From the NCBI GenBank assembly GCA_964016105.1, contig CAXHEX010000002.1:310001-374000 (forward strand): DNA of 64,000 nt. Reading direction: 5' to 3'. A program made the position numbers and the translations under genes. Positions 10,901-20,100 of the stretch are shown one piece after another; the stretch's first letter is position 1, and each line of letters begins with the position of its first letter. The notes below the pieces were generated by a model. The model was not told where the DNA came from, did not search any database, and saw nothing but the letters and a program-made list of their open reading frames with translations. The stretch is from Ketobacter sp964016105 (GTDB lineage: Bacteria > Pseudomonadota > Gammaproteobacteria > Pseudomonadales > Ketobacteraceae).

Positions 10901-13900
10901 ACTCTTAAATAAGCCACATCGGCATAGGGCAGATCCGATGGAATAATACTAGAGCGTAGTAACGGCTGATCTTTTACCACCCGGTCCAAGGCTTTTTGCC
11001 ACAGGCTGGGATCAAATTCGCCGCTGGTTATAAAGTGATAACCCAAGCTGTTTTTTAAGGTATCCGGATTGGCCAAGGAATCCAAATACATGTCACGCTG
11101 CATGGGAGACAGACGCTTGAGCTGGCTATGACGGGTATCTATGTTGAGATGGTCAGCAACATATTCGGGTTCCAGCAACTGGATCTGTTCAAGTTGCTGT
11201 TCCGGCAACGCAATAATCTTGGAGACGATATCCAGATAAAATCCCATCATGCGCTCAATGGTACTAGCATCAAACAAATCGGTGTTGTACTCCGCAACAC
11301 CACTAAAGCAGCCATCTACTTCTTGCAGAATAAGAGACAATTCATACTTAGCGGTTTTGTGTTCGCGGGCAACGGGCTCAATGGTTAAACCCGCCATAGA
11401 CGCATCAATGGGTTTTTGGCCGATGTTCTGAAGCGCAAAACCCACCTGAGCACCGGGAGAGGTATCAGCGGTTCGCTCCATTTTTATGGCATCCAGCAGC
11501 AGGTCCGCTGGCATATCCTGATGGGCATAGGCACCCAGAGAAGCTTCTTTTACCTGGGCCAGGTAATCCAATACGGTGGGGTTATCATCCAACTTGCTGC
11601 GAATCACCAGGCCATTGATAAAGAACCCGATCAAGGGTTCTATCTCGGCGTGGTTTCTACCGGCGATGGGTATGCCCACACAGATATCTTTTTGCTGGGT
11701 GTAACGGGACAGCAGAACGTGATAGCTCGCCATCAACACCATGAAGGGGGTTAAATCCTGTTGTGCACAAAAGTCTTTAATACCCGCGGAAAGTGCCTCA
11801 TCCATTTTTATGGGAAGGTGGGCACCATTAAAGGTTTGGTGTTTGGGTCGAGGACGATCCGTTGGCAACCGCAACACATCCGGCGCACCGGACAGTGCTG
11901 ATTTCCAGTATTGGGTTAATTGTTCCAGGACTTCGCCTTGCAACCAATTTCGTTGCCACACCGCAAAGTCGGAGTATTGAATGGCTAATTTGGGAAGCGG
12001 ACTGGATTGGCCCTGTTTAAAAGCGGTGTAAAGTGTCTGAATCTCGGACACCATTACCCCCAGGGACCAGCCGTCGGAAATGATATGGTGCATATTGAGG
12101 AGCAGAATATGCTCTTCTTCACCCAACTTTATTAGACTGGTGGTAAACAGAGGGTCCGATTGCAACAGATACACCCGAGCCGCATCCTGGTCCACCAAAC
12201 GCTCAATCTCTTTTTCCTGACTTGCCCCGCTTAAGTGAGACACATCTTCAATCGGTATGGACCAAGCCTCCTGCTGGCGCACAATGAGTTTGGGCACACC
12301 ATCCGCTTCATCAAAGTTGGTTCTTAGCACTTCATGGCGTTGAACTATTTCCAGGAATACGGATTCAAGCACACCATGGTCCAAACTGCCTTTGATTTTG
12401 AAAGCTCCAGGCAGATTGTACTCGCTACTGCCTTGGTTAAGTTGATCCACAAACCACAGACGATATTGAGCAAAAGACAAGGTATCCCTGTTTGGTTCAT
12501 CCAACGCTTGAATCGGTGGGGCATCGGCTACCACGCCCGACTTGGAAGATGAACTAATATAGTGAACCAGCTGCTCGATGGTTGGGGCTTCAAACAGGGC
12601 TCTAACGGAAATATCCACTTCAAGGGCTTTTCGAATCCGGGAAACCACCTGGGTAGCCAGCAATGAATGCCCGCCCAAATCAAAGAAGTTCGCCATTACG
12701 CTAACTTGGGGCAATTTCAGTACCTGGCACCAAATATCCGCTAGGACTTCTTCACTTTGATTACGGGGTGCGACAAACTCCTGGGTTTCCTGGTTCGGGG
12801 TGGGCAAGCGAGTTCGGTCTATTTTACCATTGGGGGTCAATGGCCATTGACTCACCACCACCACTCCCGCTGGCACCATAAATGTGGGCAACGTGCTCTT
12901 TAGCGTGGATAGCGCCTGCTCGGAATTAAACTGCTCCCTTTTGCTGGCTTGCGTAATTAAAACATATGCGTACAACCGATCATCATTCACCACGGTGAGG
13001 GCATCTTCCACATGGGTTAATGACACTAACTGTTGGTTGATTTCATCCGGTTCAATCCGTAGCCCTCTCAGCTTAAGCTGAAAGTCTTTTCTGTTGACAT
13101 AACGTAGGTTTCCCTGCCGATCAAACTGACACAGGTCCCCGGTGAGATACTCAGTTTCACCCGCTGGGTTGTTCACAAAAACAGACTGGGTCAACTCTGG
13201 ACGCTGCCAGTAGCCAGCCCCTACACAATCACCGGACAACCTTAGCTCTCCCACCGCGCCCGGTGGCATTTGTCTGCCATTTTTATCGGTGATATTTAAT
13301 CGAGTATTTTGAATCGGCTTTCCGATGGGCAAAGATCGACTATGGGGCGATAATTCACCTGTGCTGTAACAGGCGACTACATCGCTACACTCCGTGGGCC
13401 CATAACTGTTGGTTAGGATGGCGGACACCTGCTGTTGATCCAGCCATGATGACAGTTCTTCGACCCGAATGGGCTCTCCGCCCAACACCACGTGTCGCAA
13501 TGACGGAAATGGATAGCCAGCCATGGCAGAATCCAAAAGTGGGTAGAATGCCGAAGGCGCACAATTAACAATGGATACTTGATGACGATCTATCAAACGG
13601 GCCAAGCGTTCAGGATCATAATCATCACAATCAGGTACCACTAACGCAGCCCCATGCAGGAACGGCAAAAATAAATTCTTTTGAGTTAAGTCAAAGCCAA
13701 TGGCCGAAGTCAAAAGTACACGATCGCTGTCAGCACATTGAGTATGCTCACCATACCAGGCTAACAGGTTAGATTCTCCCCGGTAGTAAACCCCCGCGCC
13801 CTTGGGGTTGCCAGTGGAACCGGAGGTATAAACGTAATACAGTATTTGATCGTCTTGGGGAAGTTCCGCGGGCTCCGTTGTGGGCTGGGCATGAAGCTCT

Positions 13901-16900
13901 TTGAGCACGTCATCGATGCAGTGCACCTGGCACGATTGATTCAGACCGCCATTGGCCTCTAACTTGTTAATAACCTGACGATCCGCGATCAATATCTTGG
14001 CGGCGGAATCCTTTAAAATATAGTTAATGCGCCCTTCCGGATAGCCAGTTTCCAACGGCACATAGGCACAGGGCGATTTCACTGCGCCCAAATAGACACT
14101 GGGCAACCATTCACTGCGACCAATGCAAATAGCAATACGATCTCCAGGAACCACACCTTGAGCGTTGATCCAGTGGGCCACTTGATTACTGGTTTGGTTG
14201 AGTTGCTCATAGGTGACTTCAACACCACCACAAATCACTGCCACTTTTTGTGGCTGGGTTTGGGCCGCTTGAAAAAAGCGATGGGCTAATCCAGGCGCAA
14301 TGTCAGTTTGCTCACCCCTGCCCCATTGTTGTAACTGATTCACTTCCTGTGGCAATAGCCACTCAATGGCATCCAGCTGATCGGTTCCAGCCATTATTTT
14401 TTCATGAACCTGCTGTAGACGTTCCAGCAAGTTGGCATCACTTAATTCGTTACTGTGGTAACTCAACCGCAGGTTAACATCCGCCTCCCCCTGGGTAACC
14501 AACAGCTTAACTGTTCCTGCATTATCTGGCTGAATTGAAATCACCTGTAACTGCTGATTCGCCACCGTGAACGGAGCGGTAGCAGATGGTAGCCGGTAAT
14601 TAAATTGGAACTCCAACCCATCGCGACTCAGCATCTGACTTCGAGCAAACAGTGAAAGGTACTGATTTTGACCAATGGATTTCATCCAGGCCCGATTATT
14701 TGCTGCGGTCTGTGAAAACAGAGTTAACAGAGAATCGGACTGCAATTCTCGATTAGACTGTACGTAGGGCACAAATTGAAAGGCACAGCCGCACCATTTA
14801 TCTTCAGTTGTATTCCGGCCCGATACCGCATTAATTAAAACAAAGGGATCATTCTGAAAGTAACTGGTCTGCAAGCAGAGGGTGTATAGGGTGCGAAAAT
14901 AATTGGGCAGAGATATTCCTTTAGACTCGCACCAGCATCGCAATTGGTTAAATTCGTTTTCACTGAGCTTCCAATTCTGCGCAATGAGAGTGCCTGCATC
15001 TGGCCTCTTAAATGCAACAGGCTCAAAGTCAGCAAACTGAGTGCGCCAATAATTTATAGTCTCACGGGTGTCCGTCAACGCGATTCGACCGTCGACCCAT
15101 TTTTGTAGTGAAGCGTTAGACACCGACTGCACTGGGAGATCAAAATAGGCACTGACCACTTGCTCCACATGCTGTCGCATGGAAAAGCCATCAGATACAC
15201 AGTGATGAGCCGCCGCCACTGCCCAGTATCGATCATCTTCACATTGTACCAGTACATGGCGCCACAAAGGCCGATCCAGTATGTCCCAGTTAACCAAGGC
15301 CAGCTCAGATAATTCATCCAAGGCATTTTCCTGGGTCAAAGGTTCTCCCTGCCAACGAACCAGCTCGAAGCAAGCTGACGCATCGGGTACGATCACTTGG
15401 TACAGCGCATCCAATCCAGGCTGATCACAACTGACTACTCTGCTGCGTAAGAACGGATTTGCACTGTTCACCTGCTCCAGTGCGGATTGCCATTTTTCAG
15501 GCTCCACCTTGAAAGGCAATTCCACTGCGTAGCCAATACTGTTTCTTTTGCTATCGGGATTTACCAGGGAATCAACACAAAAATCCCGCTGCATGGGTAA
15601 CAGAGGTAGAACACACTCCACATCACCCGGGTATTCCAATTGATCCTGTAGCTCGCCCTCAGATACCAGTTGCAGGGTATCCAGCCTCTGTTCAGGATTG
15701 TCCACTAAACAGCCGAGTACATGATTAATATGCTGGATCAACTTAGTAATGGTGCTTTTATCAAATAAGTCCGTGTTGTATTCAATCATGCCCTCGATGG
15801 CATCGGTCTTATTTACCAACATCAAGGTGAGATCGAGGCGAGCTGACACCAACTCCAGGGGCATGGGCGTAATTTCTAACCCCGCTACCATAGCCTTCTT
15901 GGCGGATCCGTCATCTGAGGTAAGGGAAAAGGCGGTTTGATATAGCGGCGTGAAACTCAAATTTCTGGCTACACTGAGTTCTTCCACCACCGCGTCAATG
16001 GGCAAGTCCTGATGGCCCTGAGCACCGAGAACCTGCTCCTTAGTGGCCTTGATTAATTCCAGCAGCGTTGGGTTATTTTGAAGTTGGCTGCGAATAACCA
16101 AAGTATTAACAAAAAAGCCGATAAGATTTTCTGTTTCACTTTGGCTGCGACCGGCCACGGGCATGCCCACGCAAATATCGGTTTGTTTAGACCATTTACT
16201 CAGCACAACATTGTAAGCCGCCATCAATACCACATATAACGTGGTGCCCATCTCACGGGCTAGGCTATTCAACGCCCCGGACAACCTAGCATCGATAACC
16301 ACATCCACGGTGGCGCCATTCAGTGTTTGCATGGGCGGTCGCGGGGGATCAAACGGCATGGCCAATTGCTCAGGAGCACCGCTTAATTGTTGTTGCCAAT
16401 AACCAATCTGCCTGTCAAGTTCTTCTCCCTGCAACCAATTACGTTGCCAGGCAGCGTAATCCGGGTATTGAATGGTGAGTTCAGGCAGGGGTGCGTCAAC
16501 ACCAAAACGTTGAGCCGCATAAAGTGCGGATATCTCCCGAACAAACACCGCCATGGACCAACCGTCGGTGATGATGTGGTGCATGGTCACCACCAAACCG
16601 TGCTTGTTGTCGTCCAACTTAAAAAGACGGGCACGAATCAGGGGCGACTGGGTAAGATCAAAAGAACGTCTCACCTCTTTCTCAACTTTTTGCTTGAGAA
16701 CGGCATCCTGCTCACCTGGATCTGTATCAACAAGTGATTCTATTGGAATTTCAAATTTTTCTATCTGATGGACTTCCTGATAAGGCTGACCTTCACTGCT
16801 CAAAAAACAAGAGCGCAGGGACTCGTGGCGTTGAATAAGCGCCAGCATGGCCCCTTCCAAAGCCTGGTAGTCGAGAATGCCCGTAAGTATGAGGGTGGCA

Positions 16901-17199
16901 GGAATATGGAAAGTACTGCTTCCAGGAGACAACTGTTCAATAAACCAAAGCCGCTGTTGAGCGTGGGAAAGTACTAGAGGCTGGCTCCGGTCCGCCGCGG
17001 GTATACCACTGGCTTCCTGATTTGAATCACTGTTGGCCTGGACTAAAAACTCAATGACCGCTGCTTTGTTTTCCACAAGCTCGGCTTTTAGGTCTGGAGT
17101 GAGCGCGCCTTTTGGTGCCTTAAACTTGAGTTGACCATCGTCTACCCACAACTTAATACCGGCGGCTCCTAACTTAGCCATCAGCTCATACACACTCAT
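7957..17199 (-). CDS. Nonribosomal peptide synthetase 3: dock-C-C*-A-PCP-C-C*-A-PCP
   Basis: A 3080-residue two-module NRPS. The start overlaps the NRPS2 stop as ATGA, and GAGGAAGG lies just upstream, so translation is probably coupled. Domains (approximate residues): TubC-type docking domain 1-52; C 70-510 (HHIITDG); C* 527-945 (HHCVSDG); A 970-1470; PCP near 1490-1560; C 1590-2020 (HHIISDG); C* 2025-2440, where the motif is NHILLDG with the first His lost; A 2450-2950; PCP 2965-3045 (GGHSLLAAR). Both A domains read D-L-K-N-V-G-S-D-V at the specificity positions. They share the FDLTQKN and LGGEPI signatures with the A domains of NRPS4, so they probably load the same or a similar residue. The protein ends EEGREEGLL, much like the NRPS2 tail, and probably docks on the N-terminus of NRPS4. 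There is no epimerase or thioesterase. Confidence 0.96.
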   Translation of the reverse strand: MSVYELMAKLGAAGIKLWVDDGQLKFKAPKGALTPDLKAELVENKAAVIEFLVQANSDSNQEASGIPAADRSQPLVLSHAQQRLWFIEQLSPGSSTFHIPATLILTGILDYQALEGAMLALIQRHESLRSCFLSSEGQPYQEVHQIEKFEIPIESLVDTDPGEQDAVLKQKVEKEVRRSFDLTQSPLIRARLFKLDDNKHGLVVTMHHIITDGWSMAVFVREISALYAAQRFGVDAPLPELTIQYPDYAAWQRNWLQGEELDRQIGYWQQQLSGAPEQLAMPFDPPRPPMQTLNGATVDVVIDARLSGALNSLAREMGTTLYVVLMAAYNVVLSKWSKQTDICVGMPVAGRSQSETENLIGFFVNTLVIRSQLQNNPTLLELIKATKEQVLGAQGHQDLPIDAVVEELSVARNLSFTPLYQTAFSLTSDDGSAKKAMVAGLEITPMPLELVSARLDLTLMLVNKTDAIEGMIEYNTDLFDKSTITKLIQHINHVLGCLVDNPEQRLDTLQLVSEGELQDQLEYPGDVECVLPLLPMQRDFCVDSLVNPDSKRNSIGYAVELPFKVEPEKWQSALEQVNSANPFLRSRVVSCDQPGLDALYQVIVPDASACFELVRWQGEPLTQENALDELSELALVNWDILDRPLWRHVLVQCEDDRYWAVAAAHHCVSDGFSMRQHVEQVVSAYFDLPVQSVSNASLQKWVDGRIALTDTRETINYWRTQFADFEPVAFKRPDAGTLIAQNWKLSENEFNQLRCWCESKGISLPNYFRTLYTLCLQTSYFQNDPFVLINAVSGRNTTEDKWCGCAFQFVPYVQSNRELQSDSLLTLFSQTAANNRAWMKSIGQNQYLSLFARSQMLSRDGLEFQFNYRLPSATAPFTVANQQLQVISIQPDNAGTVKLLVTQGEADVNLRLSYHSNELSDANLLERLQQVHEKIMAGTDQLDAIEWLLPQEVNQLQQWGRGEQTDIAPGLAHRFFQAAQTQPQKVAVICGGVEVTYEQLNQTSNQVAHWINAQGVVPGDRIAICIGRSEWLPSVYLGAVKSPCAYVPLETGYPEGRINYILKDSAAKILIADRQVINKLEANGGLNQSCQVHCIDDVLKELHAQPTTEPAELPQDDQILYYVYTSGSTGNPKGAGVYYRGESNLLAWYGEHTQCADSDRVLLTSAIGFDLTQKNLFLPFLHGAALVVPDCDDYDPERLARLIDRHQVSIVNCAPSAFYPLLDSAMAGYPFPSLRHVVLGGEPIRVEELSSWLDQQQVSAILTNSYGPTECSDVVACYSTGELSPHSRSLPIGKPIQNTRLNITDKNGRQMPPGAVGELRLSGDCVGAGYWQRPELTQSVFVNNPAGETEYLTGDLCQFDRQGNLRYVNRKDFQLKLRGLRIEPDEINQQLVSLTHVEDALTVVNDDRLYAYVLITQASKREQFNSEQALSTLKSTLPTFMVPAGVVVVSQWPLTPNGKIDRTRLPTPNQETQEFVAPRNQSEEVLADIWCQVLKLPQVSVMANFFDLGGHSLLATQVVSRIRKALEVDISVRALFEAPTIEQLVHYISSSSKSGVVADAPPIQALDEPNRDTLSFAQYRLWFVDQLNQGSSEYNLPGAFKIKGSLDHGVLESVFLEIVQRHEVLRTNFDEADGVPKLIVRQQEAWSIPIEDVSHLSGASQEKEIERLVDQDAARVYLLQSDPLFTTSLIKLGEEEHILLLNMHHIISDGWSLGVMVSEIQTLYTAFKQGQSSPLPKLAIQYSDFAVWQRNWLQGEVLEQLTQYWKSALSGAPDVLRLPTDRPRPKHQTFNGAHLPIKMDEALSAGIKDFCAQQDLTPFMVLMASYHVLLSRYTQQKDICVGIPIAGRNHAEIEPLIGFFINGLVIRSKLDDNPTVLDYLAQVKEASLGAYAHQDMPADLLLDAIKMERTADTSPGAQVGFALQNIGQKPIDASMAGLTIEPVAREHKTAKYELSLILQEVDGCFSGVAEYNTDLFDASTIERMMGFYLDIVSKIIALPEQQLEQIQLLEPEYVADHLNIDTRHSQLKRLSPMQRDMYLDSLANPDTLKNSLGYHFITSGEFDPSLWQKALDRVVKDQPLLRSSIIPSDLPYADVAYLRVHNHKPMAVQFEDWSDRTTSDAQAADHARELIWQPYEMEGELAQCFVFRLDGNRHMVVYRMNHILLDGAGMAVHLTNCIRAAEAELGQGQYVPVEPVFEQYVEQAWSRFDSHEVIEYWKDRAKNLEALDFSMASEQVETSSRVEKNLSLSPQHWAEIQRFCSQQRITPSLYFKAIYGLLINSYCRGETDFYVSEVVAGRAGPHRSAFGNYFQILPVVYSQDLFTKEGEVNGLFQYIRRYKKQLKSNAAISLFMQRQLLPQGRLHFMFNYYNFIPTVSVFGSSVQLTAYPQVQDGPVQFVVKEQDGQAELSLIYLSDLFSDHDFLQRAEHISRQIVSGTHTMGQLSLLLEQDQLQQTYAISPEVESPLEYETVVHGFEHQAALVSDSIAVSCGGDQLTYAELKQRSDQLAQHLCDLGVKSGQRVAVCLGRSVHILVALLGVVKARAVYVPMDANYPEERLRFLMTDSEAGILVTESCVSSRIKTAIEADAVTLLDLDSSQWQADGGFDGPMPVGSDPLYAVYTSGSTGKPKGALVTHAGEMNLQNWYHSSLQLSGDDRLLLLSALGFDLTQKNIFAGLLCGAQLVIPAMDQFDLGTVQQTIQQQKVTVVNCAPSVFYPLVEEANGDTYPSLRYLVLGGEPINRELLSSWLSQSQCTLINSYGPTECTDVVAYHVCNSTEAHDIASRDITSREIPIGGPICNTQLAVVDKCDRQLPVGLVGELCIAGAGVGLGYINRDSLNAAVFGPNPYGEGQGQDRWYRSGDLVRLNGNKQIQYVGRKDFQIKLRGLRIELGEIDAALSALDGVKDCLTLVKDERLVSYVLAPSDLDLAKARKQLQQSVPDYMVPAAITVMDSWPLTANGKIDRQALPDPAESSKAEFVAPRNETEETLAQIWSEILGVENVGVHDSFFDLGGHSLLAARAVSKFRQAFDVDIQLRSLFELHTIAEIAQYVETMQWAAQSAQQAQDSAQSGPEEGREEGLL

Positions 17200-20100
17200 A
17201 GTGAGCCTTCCTCAAAATCATCATCTAGATCTTCAGATTGATCCAAATCGGAATCTGAAATAGACACTGCGCTAATAATCTCGCTGAGCGCAGCGATGGT
17301 GGGCACCTCAAATAAGGTTCTTAGAGGCAAATCCACGCTCAATTTCTGCTTTAATTGCATGGCAACTCGATTTATTAACAGGGAGTGCCCGCCTAAATCA
17401 AAAAAGTCATCAAAAATGCCCACTCTTTCTTTTTCAAGAACCTGTTGCCAAATTTCGATAAGAGTCGCTTCAATAGGATTACGGGCAGACACATATTCCG
17501 TGGACACATAATCAGCATCAGTGGGTTCGGGTAAAGCCCGCTTATCGACCTTACCATTGGGCGTTATGGGTAACGCACCAAGATAAACCAGAGCCGAAGG
17601 TACCATGTAGTAAGGTAGAGTCTGCTTCAGCTTGGCTTTTAGTTCTGCAACATCTGGCTCGTTGCTTGGATCAACCAGTTCGCAATAAGCGATAAGTTGC
17701 TTGCCTGTATTGGGCTGCTGATGAACCACCACTGTGTTTTCCTTGATGGCTGGCAAGCGGTTGATGGCCGTTTCCACTTCACCTAATTCAACCCGGAAAC
17801 CACGAATTTTGATTTGATCGTCCAATCGACCCAGGATTTCAATGGAGCCATCATCAAGGTAGCGCCCAAGATCTCCGGTGCGGTACATTTTTAAACTGGG
17901 CTTAAATGGATCAGCCACAAAAGATTTTGCGGTTAGATCAGCCTTATTCAGATAACCATCTGCCAAGCCCAGACCACCTACGAAAATCTCCCCTGCCACA
18001 CCCACAGGTACGGGTCTTTGCTCTGAATCCAATATATACGCGGTGCTGTTAGCGATGGGCTTACCAATGGGAATCGTGTTTGCGCCAGGTAACACCTCAG
18101 TTATCTCGTACCAAGTGGAGAAAGTGGTGTTTTCAGTAGGGCCATAAACGTGCAGCAAGTGCTGTGGTTTATTACCGCTCTCAATCATGCTTGACACCAC
18201 ATTGGGATCACAAGCCTCGCCGCCAAACAAACAGTATTTGAGCGGCGCAAAAACCTGCGCATCTTGCTTTAACAGTGCATTGAACAGAGCAGTGGTGAGA
18301 AACAGCGTGGATATGGCCTTCTCTTTAATTTTTAAACCGAATTCATGGGGGTCAAGGGATTCTTCCTTGCTGATACCCACAAGGGTGGCACCATTCAACA
18401 ATGCTCCCCACATTTCAAAAGTGGCGGCATCAAAGGACACATTGGAAGCATGCCCCACCCTATCACCTGTGGAAAACTGAACATAATCACTGTTCAGCAC
18501 TAACCGGCTCACAGCAACTTGGGGCACACAAACCCCTTTTGGCTGCCCCGTGGAACCGGATGTGTAGATGACATAGGCAAGGTCAGAACTATCTGTGGAT
18601 ATAGAAGTTTCCACTTCACCATCAGGTAAAGAACGGGCTTCATTTGTTAGCACGTCAGACTCTACCAAGCCGTGACGCAATGAGGGCTCCAAGTCATCAA
18701 AAACAGACAGACTGTTGGCGCCAACCACAATTATTTCAGCACCTACGTCTTTAAGCATATATTCGATCCGCTCTTTGGTGTAAGAGGGATCGACAGGAAC
18801 ATAAACTGCACCCGCTTTCAGAGTAGCTAAAACCGCCTCAATCATCGAAATTGAACGATCAATACAAAGGGCAACACGATCTCCCGCTTGCACCCCTTTC
18901 TTAATCAACGCACGGGCTAATTGATTGGTCCGCCGATCCAACAAATCGTAGGTTACTAATCGCCCGCTAAAATCACAGGCGATATTTTCCGGGCGCTTTT
19001 TGGCAATTTCCGTAAACAAACGAGCAAGATTTACGGACGAAGGAAACGATCGCTCCGTCTCATTCCAGCCATAAACCTGCTTTTGATGCTCTCCCATAGA
19101 GATAATGGGAATATCACCAATAGCAATACTGGGATTACTCTCGATGGCCATTAGCATCTGTTGGATGTGAACCAGAATACGGTCGATAGTATCAGTGCTG
19201 AAGCTGTGACTGTCATAGGAAAACCGTAACACTAATTCATTACCTGGAATAATAATCAGAGTAAGGGGGAAGTTTGTCTGCTGGAATGCCTCTACCGTGC
19301 CGATATTCAATGATGCCTGGGTTTGTTCCAGAGTTTCATCAATGGGATAGTTTTCAAAAACCAATATGGATTCGAACATGGCTTGCTTTAAAGGCGTCTC
19401 ACAACAGTTTTGAACATCAACTAAGGAGCTGTATTCGTAATTTTTTGCTTCGGTTTGTTTTTCCTGTTGCAACTTCAACCAGTCAATGAAGCTAGCATTA
19501 TTTTCAACTTGCATGCGCATGGGCAAGGTATTGATAAATAACCCAACCATGGACTCAATACCATTCAACTCCGCCGGTCGACCAGACACAGTGGTACCGA
19601 ATAAAACATCATGCTCATTACTGTATCGAGATAACAGAATTGCCCACAACCCCTGCATAATATGGTTAAGGGTTAAATGGGATTGTTTGGCTAGCCCCTG
19701 TATTCCTAGGAGCAAATTGCCGCCGATGGCCACTTCTTTCTCAAGGTATTTGGCCGCTACATTTTGCGTCTCTTCCAATTGATTGATAAGGGCTTGGGAG
19801 TTTTTCACCGGAATGGGTGTGGGCGCTGTAAAACCACTCAGATAGTCACGCCAGTAGGCTTTAGCTTTAGCCTGATCCTGAGACTGCTGCCAATGGATAA
19901 AGTCTTGATAACGGGGCGGATTGGGCAATTCCGATACAGAATCCCCCGCTACTAAGGAGTCGTAAATGGAAAATAGCTCAGCGAACACCACGGGCATGGA
20001 CCATCCGTCCAGCAAAATATGGTGAAAACTCCAAACCAATCGATTTTCCTGATTGGGCAGGGCCACCCAATTCAGGCGCATAATACTGGGCTGTTTAAAA

